From contig JAIMZO010000137.1 in NCBI GenBank assembly GCA_020054965.1, forward strand, positions 1-5,011: a DNA stretch of 5,011 nucleotides, written 5' to 3'. Position numbers and translations under genes: made by a program. Below the pieces are notes generated by a model that saw nothing but the letters and a program-made list of their open reading frames with translations, did no database searches and was not told the DNA's origin. Positions 1-5,011 of the stretch are shown here, in pieces. The stretch comes from Spirochaeta sp. (GTDB lineage: Bacteria; Spirochaetota; Spirochaetia; Sphaerochaetales; Sphaerochaetaceae). Positions within the stretch are counted from its first letter, which is position 1, and every line of letters starts with the position of its first letter.

Positions 1-9
1 TTCCGATCT
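1..9. other. Possible sequencing-adapter remnant at the left edge
   Basis: The first nine bases, TTCCGATCT, are identical to the 3' end shared by the standard Illumina TruSeq adapters, which end GCTCTTCCGATCT. An exact match sitting flush with the edge is what untrimmed adapter at a contig end looks like. If so, genomic sequence starts at base 10. A chance match cannot be excluded. Confidence 0.55.
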
Positions 10-27
10 AAAACGCTTGATATTACC

Positions 28-34
28 GGGAAGG
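28..34 (+). promoter_or_regulatory. Shine-Dalgarno for leuA
   Basis: GGGAAGG lies five bases before the leuA ATG at 40. It fixes the start, because the reading frame remains open to the left edge and would otherwise leave the start ambiguous. No promoter, leader peptide or attenuator can be judged, since only 39 bases precede the gene. Confidence 0.7.
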
Positions 35-39
35 ACACT

Positions 40-1638
40 ATGGAAAAGGACAGAATTTATATCTTTGATACCACATTGAGAGACGGCGAACAGGCTCCTG
101 GATACAGCATGAACCTGGAAGAGAAAATTCGCATGGCCCTACAACTAGAGGCCCTTGGTGTGGATATCCTGGAAGCCGGGTTTGCCATAGCGTCTCCTGG
201 TGACTTTGCCAGCGTCCAGGCTATCAGCAAGGAGGTGAAGGACGTTACCGTCGCCTCCCTGTCAAGAGCCTTGGAAAGAGATATTGAGGTAGCCTGGGAA
301 GCGGTGAAGCACGCAAGAAGACCCAGGATACACACCTTTCTGGCAACCAGCGACCTCCATCTGAAGTTCAAGCTGAAGATGAGCCGTGAGGATGCCTTGA
401 AGCGTTCCGCCGCCATGGTGAGGTTTGCTCGTAACCTTACCGACAATGTAGAGTTCTCACTGGAGGATGCAACAAGGACCGATCTTGACTACATGTGCAA
501 GGTTGTTGAGGAAGTGATCAAGGCAGGGGCAAGTGTAGTCAACCTGCCGGATACCGTCGGGTATGCAACCCCCGATGACATGACCCGTATGGTTTCCACC
601 GTCATGAACAAGGTCCCCAATGTGGACAAGGCCATCCTTGCGGTCCACTGTCACAATGATCTGGGCCTTGCGGTTGCCAATAGCCTTGCTGGACTGAAGG
701 CCGGGGCACGTCAGGCAGAGTGTACCGTCTGTGGTATCGGCGAGAGAGCAGGCAATGCGGCTGTTGAAGAGTTGGTGATGGCCATCAGGACCAGAAATGA
801 TGACTACCCATTCTCCTATCAGGTACGCACTGAGGAGATAGCCCGTTCAAGTCGTCTGCTCTCCCAGATTACCGGTGTCAAACCGAACCCTTCCAAGGCA
901 ATTGTAGGTGCAAATGCGTTTGCCCATGAGAGCGGTATCCACCAGCATGGCATGATGGCAAACAGCTTGACCTATGAGATCATGACCCCGGAGAGTGTAG
1001 GGGTGATGACTACCAGCCTTGTCTTGGGCAAGCACAGCGGGCAGCATGCATTCGAGAAGCGCCTCATTGACCTTGGCTATGCGTTAGGCAAGGAAAAGGT
1101 AAAGGAACTCTTCTCAGAATTCAAGAATCTTGCAGACCGAAAGAAAACTATCACTGATCGTGATCTTATCGCCTTGGTGGAGACTTCCAGTCAGAGTAGC
1201 CCTGTTATCTGGGAGCTGGAGCGTTTTGTGGTCAACAGTGGTAATATGATGACCAGTACCGCCTGTGTCACCCTGCGAAAAGGGGAGAAGACCTACCAGG
1301 AAGTTGCACTGGGTACCGGTCCTGTCTATGCAGCACTCAGGGCAGTGGAGAAGATTATCCGTCATCCCTTCAGTCTGGAGGATTACAGTCTGCAGGCAGT
1401 CACCGAGCACCGGGATGCACTTGGGGAAGTCCATGTAAAGATCTCCGATGGTCATGGGATGTACCGTGGACGTGGTGTAAGCACCGACGTCATCGAAGCA
1501 TCAATCCTCAGCTGTCTTGCTGCAGTGAATCGTATGCTGGATGAAGCATCCTCGATCTCGGGTGGGGGGTCGCTCAAACCCACCACTTCACCAAGCTTTG
1601 AGAACGACATGTTGCGTTCCCACTCAGATAAGGAGTAA
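40..1638 (+). CDS. leuA: 2-isopropylmalate synthase (leucine biosynthesis)
   Basis: The predicted cytoplasmic enzyme condenses acetyl-CoA with 2-oxoisovalerate to 2-isopropylmalate, the committed step of leucine synthesis. The 532-residue protein begins with the DRE-TIM metallolyase signature FDTTLRDGEQ (residues 9-18), with R14 and D15 as expected catalytic and metal residues. The metal-binding HxH is H203/H205 (HCHNDLG), followed by GERAGNA with N239. The segment AHESGIHQHG (295-304) matches the LeuA subdomain carrying the conserved histidines. Residues from about 375 to 502 fit the C-terminal LeuA dimer/regulatory domain, including GTGPV at 425-429, so feedback inhibition by leucine is plausible. 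About 30 residues beyond that domain are Ser/Gly-rich and look disordered. The ATG at 40 has GGGAAGG five bases upstream. The frame is open to the left edge, but an earlier start would lack a ribosome site. The next gene starts 10 nt after the stop. The LeuA assignment is firm; homocitrate synthase is less likely given the motifs and the leuCD neighbours. Confidence 0.95.
   Translation: MEKDRIYIFDTTLRDGEQAPGYSMNLEEKIRMALQLEALGVDILEAGFAIASPGDFASVQAISKEVKDVTVASLSRALERDIEVAWEAVKHARRPRIHTFLATSDLHLKFKLKMSREDALKRSAAMVRFARNLTDNVEFSLEDATRTDLDYMCKVVEEVIKAGASVVNLPDTVGYATPDDMTRMVSTVMNKVPNVDKAILAVHCHNDLGLAVANSLAGLKAGARQAECTVCGIGERAGNAAVEELVMAIRTRNDDYPFSYQVRTEEIARSSRLLSQITGVKPNPSKAIVGANAFAHESGIHQHGMMANSLTYEIMTPESVGVMTTSLVLGKHSGQHAFEKRLIDLGYALGKEKVKELFSEFKNLADRKKTITDRDLIALVETSSQSSPVIWELERFVVNSGNMMTSTACVTLRKGEKTYQEVALGTGPVYAALRAVEKIIRHPFSLEDYSLQAVTEHRDALGEVHVKISDGHGMYRGRGVSTDVIEASILSCLAAVNRMLDEASSISGGGSLKPTTSPSFENDMLRSHSDKE
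1631..1635 (+). promoter_or_regulatory. Shine-Dalgarno for cimA, inside the leuA 3' end
   Basis: AGGAG is part of the last two sense codons of leuA. It is 10 nt from the in-frame GTG at 1646 and 13 nt from the ATG at 1649. The spacing is slightly long for the ATG and better for the GTG, so the cimA start is uncertain by one codon. Its position inside leuA suggests that ribosomes finishing leuA help initiate cimA. Confidence 0.55.
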
Positions 1639-1648
1639 GACCGAGGTG

Positions 1649-3241
1649 ATGCATAAGATAGATTTATTTGACTCAACCCTCCGTGATGGGAGCCAAGGGG
1701 AGGGGATCAGCTTCTCTGTGGAGGATAAGCTGAAGATTGTGAAGGCCCTGGATTCACTGGGAGTTGCCTACATTGAAGCAGGTAATCCTGGATCGAATCC
1801 CAAGGACCTGGAGTTCTTCCGCCGCGCCGGGCATCTCTCCCTCTCCCATGCAACCTTGGTCGCCTTTGGTTCCACGCGGAGAAAGAACAGCACGACAGCT
1901 GACGATCCCAATCTGAAAAACCTAGCCAGTGTGAAAACCAAGGTGGTATCCATCTTCGGCAAGAGCTGGAAGCTCCATGTCACTGATGTGATCCGCACCA
2001 CTCCTGAAGAGAACCTTGCGATGATCCGTGACAGCATACAGTTCATTACTGAGAGCGGAAGTGAAGTGTTCTTTGATGCTGAGCACTACTACGATGGATA
2101 TCTCGATGACAGCGAGTATGCAAAGGCAACCTTGCAGGCTGCCCTGGACGGGGGAGCCTCCACCCTGGTGCTCTGTGAGACCCGTGGTGGCATGATTCCC
2201 AGTGAAGTTGCGCGCATCACCGCTGAGACTGCAGCGGCTTTCCCTGGAATCCCCATAGGGATCCATGCACACGATGATATTGGCTGTGGCGTTGCCAGCT
2301 CCCTAGCTGCCGTTGAATCCGGTGCCATACAGGTACAGGGAACCTTGCTTGGTTTCGGTGAGCGTTGCGGGAATGCAAACCTTGCAACTGTGGCAGGAAT
2401 TCTTGGAACAAAGCTTGGTGTGGATTGTCTCTGTGGAGAGAGTCTCGAACAACTGACGGTAATCAGCCGGCAGGTTGCTGAGATTGCTAATGTCCGCATC
2501 AGCGGCGGAGCTCCCTTCATCGGTAAGAGTGCTTTTGCCCATAAAGGGGGCATGCACATCGATGGGGTACAGAAGAATCCTCTTTCCTTCGAGCATATCG
2601 ATCCTTTGCAGGTGGGCAATGAACGAAGGCTCCTGATGAGTGAAGTGGCCGGAAGGGCCTTGATGCTCAAGCGAATCGCCCGTGTGATGCCCGATCTTGA
2701 TAAGGACGATCCTGTTACGGTGTGCTTGATGGATGAGCTCAAGCAACTTGAGGCAGAGGGCTACCAGTTTGAAGGAGCCGAGAGCAGCTTTGATTTGGTG
2801 ATCAGACGACACCTGAAGATGTATAAGCCCTATTTCTCACTGGTGCACTACCAGACCATCGGCAGCAGCCCCTATGCGGACCCACTCAGCGACGCAACCC
2901 ATGCCGCGGTTGTCAAGGTAAAGGTAGGGGGTGAGAGTGCCATCACTGCCGCAGAGGGCGAAGGTCCGGTCAATGCCTTGGACCGGGCACTGAGAAAGGT
3001 CCTTGAACAATTCTATCCAACCCTCAAGCGTGTGCACTTGACCGACTACAAGGTGCGGGTCCTGGACTCGGCAGGAGCAACTGCCAGTAAGGTAAGGGTT
3101 CTTATTGAGTCCGCCGATGGAAACGAGAGTTGGACCACCATCGGGGTCAGCAAGGACATCATCGAGGCCAGCTGGTTTGCCTTGCGTGATAGTATCGAGT
3201 ATAAATTGATTGCCGAGGGAATTGAGCCCTCGGATGAATGA
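1649..3241 (+). CDS. cimA: (R)-citramalate synthase, CimA type
   Basis: The predicted product condenses pyruvate with acetyl-CoA to (R)-citramalate, the first step of threonine-independent isoleucine synthesis. From the ATG it has 530 residues, typical of the longer citramalate synthase family. It shares the LeuA fold: [12 protein letters not shown] (8-19), HxH at H206/H208, GERCGNAN (237-244, N242) and AHKGGMH (297-303). Family-specific features distinguish it from LeuA and homocitrate synthase: VAFGSTRR, the [10 protein letters not shown] stretch, [10 protein letters not shown], and [14 protein letters not shown] ahead of a C-terminal regulatory domain with GEGPVNA (437-443). That domain suggests allosteric control, probably by isoleucine. 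At 176-184 it reads CETRGGMIP, where I recall CDTNGG as usual. The frame stays open 36 codons upstream into leuA, but that extension overlaps conserved leuA coding sequence and looks unlike protein. A GTG at 1646 is an equally workable start. Substrate choice is inferred from family resemblance and context. Confidence 0.88.
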   Translation: MHKIDLFDSTLRDGSQGEGISFSVEDKLKIVKALDSLGVAYIEAGNPGSNPKDLEFFRRAGHLSLSHATLVAFGSTRRKNSTTADDPNLKNLASVKTKVVSIFGKSWKLHVTDVIRTTPEENLAMIRDSIQFITESGSEVFFDAEHYYDGYLDDSEYAKATLQAALDGGASTLVLCETRGGMIPSEVARITAETAAAFPGIPIGIHAHDDIGCGVASSLAAVESGAIQVQGTLLGFGERCGNANLATVAGILGTKLGVDCLCGESLEQLTVISRQVAEIANVRISGGAPFIGKSAFAHKGGMHIDGVQKNPLSFEHIDPLQVGNERRLLMSEVAGRALMLKRIARVMPDLDKDDPVTVCLMDELKQLEAEGYQFEGAESSFDLVIRRHLKMYKPYFSLVHYQTIGSSPYADPLSDATHAAVVKVKVGGESAITAAEGEGPVNALDRALRKVLEQFYPTLKRVHLTDYKVRVLDSAGATASKVRVLIESADGNESWTTIGVSKDIIEASWFALRDSIEYKLIAEGIEPSDE

Positions 3242-3250
3242 AGGAAGGAG
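3241..3250 (+). promoter_or_regulatory. Shine-Dalgarno for leuC
   Basis: AAGGAAGGAG starts on the last base of the cimA stop codon and ends 7 nt before the leuC ATG at 3258. It is the strongest ribosome site in the window and decides 3258 over the in-frame ATGs at 3234, 3264 and 3270. Confidence 0.8.
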
Positions 3251-3257
3251 ACACCCC

Positions 3258-4526
3258 ATGGGTATGACAATGACACAGAAAATCCTGGCCCACCACGCCA
3301 AGCTGGAGAGCGTACGCGCTGGACAGTTGATCATGGCGGACCTGGATATGGTACTGGGCAACGACATCACTGCTCCAGTTGCCATCAACGAATTTGGGAA
3401 ATTCGGCAAGGAGACGGTATTTGACAAGGATAAGGTTGCCCTTGTCCCAGACCACTTCTCCCCGAACAAGGATATCAAGGCAGCAGAGCAGTGCAAGGCA
3501 CTGCGTTGTTTCGCACACGACCATGAGATCACCAACTATTTTGATGTAGGCCAGATGGGTATTGAGCATGCCTTGCTTCCAGAGAAAGGATTGGTCGGGG
3601 CAGGAGATGTAATCATCGGGGCGGATAGTCATACCTGTACCTATGGTGCCTTGGGCGCATTCTCCACTGGGGTTGGTTCCACTGACATGGCTTGCGGTAT
3701 GGCTACCGGCCAAGCTTGGTTCAAGGTGCCGACCGCCATCAAGTTCAATCTTACCGGTTCGTTTGGACCTTACGTGAGTGGAAAGGACCTGATCCTCCAC
3801 ATCATTGGGATGATCGGGGTGGATGGTGCACTTTACCAGAGTATGGAGTTCTGTGGGGAAGGGGTGAAGAACCTCACCATCGATGATCGTTTCACCATTG
3901 CAAACATGGCCATCGAGGCCGGTGCCAAGAACGGGATCTTCCCCGTGGATGATGTAACCCTGGCGTACTTGAAAGAGCACTGTCCGAAGGAACCTGTCAT
4001 CTACGAAGCAGATGGTGATGCTGAGTATGAGCAGGTGATCAACATCGACCTGGGCGCTGTGAAAAGTACCGTAAGCTTCCCCCACCTGCCGTCCAACACC
4101 AGGACCATTGATGAAGTCGGTGAGGTGAGAATTGACCAGGTGGTCATCGGAAGCTGCACCAATGGACATATCAGTGACTTGAGGCAGGCAGCAGCCATAC
4201 TCAAGGGCAAAAAGATTGCGAAGCATGTTCGCACCCTGGTCTTCCCTGCAACACAGGAAATATGGAAGCAGGCAATGCATGAGGGGCTCTTTGATATCTT
4301 CATCGATAGCGGCTGTGCTGTCTCCACTCCCACCTGTGGTCCCTGCCTCGGCGGTCATATGGGGGTGCTTGCAGAAGGTGAGCGCGCGGTGAGTACCACC
4401 AACCGTAACTTTGTGGGAAGAATGGGTCATGTGAAGAGTGAAGTCTATCTTGCCAGTCCGGCGGTTGCCGCTGCAAGTGCGATCGCAGGATACATTGCCG
4501 ATCCTGCAAAGGTTATGGAGGAGTAA
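3258..4526 (+). CDS. leuC: 3-isopropylmalate dehydratase, large subunit
   Basis: This is the iron-sulfur subunit of isopropylmalate isomerase, which pairs with LeuD to convert 2-isopropylmalate to 3-isopropylmalate by dehydration and rehydration. It probably also converts citramalate to 3-methylmalate through citraconate. The 422-residue protein is of the short form related to archaeal LeuC and homoaconitase (E. coli LeuC is about 466). Aconitase-family marks are [11 protein letters not shown] (123-133), IGSCTNGH with C300, and CGPC with C360 and C363; these three cysteines should hold the [4Fe-4S] cluster, whose free iron binds substrate. The C-terminal [10 protein letters not shown] is also characteristic. 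The ATG at 3258 sits 7 nt after a strong AAGGAAGGAG. An in-frame ATG at 3234 overlapping the cimA stop lacks a good ribosome site and would add unconserved residues; ATGs at 3264 and 3270 are possible but less well spaced. A homoaconitase or 2,3-dimethylmalate dehydratase role is unlikely in this operon. Confidence 0.95.
   Translation: MGMTMTQKILAHHAKLESVRAGQLIMADLDMVLGNDITAPVAINEFGKFGKETVFDKDKVALVPDHFSPNKDIKAAEQCKALRCFAHDHEITNYFDVGQMGIEHALLPEKGLVGAGDVIIGADSHTCTYGALGAFSTGVGSTDMACGMATGQAWFKVPTAIKFNLTGSFGPYVSGKDLILHIIGMIGVDGALYQSMEFCGEGVKNLTIDDRFTIANMAIEAGAKNGIFPVDDVTLAYLKEHCPKEPVIYEADGDAEYEQVINIDLGAVKSTVSFPHLPSNTRTIDEVGEVRIDQVVIGSCTNGHISDLRQAAAILKGKKIAKHVRTLVFPATQEIWKQAMHEGLFDIFIDSGCAVSTPTCGPCLGGHMGVLAEGERAVSTTNRNFVGRMGHVKSEVYLASPAVAAASAIAGYIADPAKVMEE
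4517..4523 (+). promoter_or_regulatory. Shine-Dalgarno for leuD, inside the leuC 3' end
   Basis: GGAGGAG overlaps the final leuC codons and lies four bases before the leuD ATG at 4528; counted from the GGAGG core the spacing is six. With a one-base gap between the genes, this arrangement favours coupled translation of the two isomerase subunits. Confidence 0.75.
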
Positions 4527-4527
4527 G

Positions 4528-5011
4528 ATGCAAGCCAGAGGAACGGTTTTTCGATATGGGGACAACGTCGATACCGATGTAATCATCCCAGCGAGGTATC
4601 TCAATACCTCCAATCACAAGGAGTTGGCCTCCCACTGTATGGAGGATATTGACCAGGATTTCATCAAACAGGTGAAAGAGGGCGATATCATGGTAGCTGA
4701 CAAGAATTTCGGTTGTGGTTCTAGCCGTGAGCATGCTCCCATCGCCATCAAGGAGAGTGGGATCAGTTGCGTAATCGCAAGGACCTTTGCAAGGATCTTC
4801 TACCGCAACGCAATCAATATCGGGCTCCCCATCCTTGAATGCCCTGAGGCTTGTGATGGGATCAAGGCCGGTGATGTGGTCAGTGTCGATTTCGCCACTG
4901 GTACCATCACCAATGAGAGCACAGGGGATGTGTTCCATTGTGAGCCCTTCCCTCCCTTTATGCAGGACCTGATCGCAAGTGGTGGACTTGCCGGTTACAT
5001 CGCAAAAGGGG
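4528..5011 (+). CDS. leuD: 3-isopropylmalate dehydratase, small subunit (3' end cut by window edge)
   Basis: This is the swivelling-domain partner of LeuC; together they form the isopropylmalate isomerase active site. I translated 161 codons from the ATG at 4528 with no stop before the edge. The small archaeal/clostridial-type LeuD is about 160-165 residues, so probably only the last few codons and the stop are missing. Hallmarks are [17 protein letters not shown] (11-27) and [12 protein letters not shown] (60-71), the conserved LeuD/aconitase-swivel signature, followed by [19 protein letters not shown]. The loop YLNT (24-27) lies where substrate specificity is set in this family. The start follows the leuC stop after a single base, with GGAGGAG (4517-4523) inside the last leuC codons, which suggests translational coupling and balanced subunit production. 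The product is shorter than enterobacterial LeuD (about 200 residues), matching the short LeuC. Identification is secure. Confidence 0.94.
   Translation, partial: MQARGTVFRYGDNVDTDVIIPARYLNTSNHKELASHCMEDIDQDFIKQVKEGDIMVADKNFGCGSSREHAPIAIKESGISCVIARTFARIFYRNAINIGLPILECPEACDGIKAGDVVSVDFATGTITNESTGDVFHCEPFPPFMQDLIASGGLAGYIAKG

Noticed and set aside
3..11. The end of an upstream gene at the TAA at 9-11
   Set aside because: Too little sequence precedes it to support a gene, and bases 1-9 may be adapter rather than genome.
1561..1584. A transcription terminator between leuA and cimA
   Set aside because: The inverted repeat has only six pairs with a 12-nt loop, lies inside the leuA coding region, and is not followed by a T-run.
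1541..1648. A 36-codon N-terminal extension of cimA starting at ATG 1541
   Set aside because: It overlaps the leuA 3' end, has no ribosome site, and encodes a basic, Cys-containing segment unlike citramalate synthase N-termini, which begin just before the (L/I)FDSTLRDG motif.
2089..2742. A 217-codon - strand open frame inside cimA
   Set aside because: The translation is rich in Ser, Pro, Arg and Cys, as expected of an antisense shadow, and cimA is conserved throughout this stretch.
2837..3535. A 232-codon - strand open frame across the cimA/leuC junction
   Set aside because: It lies opposite two confidently identified genes, has low-complexity shadow-like composition, and has no recognisable motif.
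3159..4613. A 484-codon open frame on the - strand covering all of leuC
   Set aside because: Its codons are in exact register with leuC codons, so it would be interrupted only where leuC uses TTA, CTA or TCA, which leuC avoids. The translation shows no recognisable domain, whereas leuC is unmistakable.

Overview
The window is a compact piece of a bacterial branched-chain amino acid operon. Four genes lie head to tail on the + strand with almost no space between them: leuA (2-isopropylmalate synthase), a cimA-type (R)-citramalate synthase gene, leuC, and leuD (large and small subunits of isopropylmalate isomerase). leuD runs off the right edge, probably within a few codons of its stop. Gaps between genes are 10, 16 and 1 nt, each start has a purine-rich Shine-Dalgarno sequence, and no terminator or internal promoter is evident, so one polycistronic transcript is the simplest reading.

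Layout: bases 1-39 are a short leader at the left edge, and the first nine match the 3' end of common Illumina adapters. leuA is 40-1638, cimA 1649-3241 (or 1646 from a GTG), leuC 3258-4526 and leuD 4528 to beyond 5011. No stretch longer than 39 bases lacks a gene. I see no RNA gene, mobile element, CRISPR array or long repeat.

How the genes work together: LeuA condenses 2-oxoisovalerate with acetyl-CoA for leucine. CimA condenses pyruvate with acetyl-CoA to citramalate, the entry to threonine-independent isoleucine synthesis. Both products can be isomerised by LeuCD and then oxidised by LeuB, which is not in the window. With cimA between leuA and leuC, two competing entry enzymes would be co-expressed with the isomerase they share.

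Organism: a bacterium of moderate GC content (roughly 50 percent by eye). The short LeuC/LeuD type and the cimA-in-leu layout occur in several anaerobic lineages. The protein style made me think of spirochaetes of the Sphaerochaeta type, but this is a weak impression that I cannot verify. The region looks like ordinary core metabolism. I did not find a previously undescribed system, and the findings are modest.
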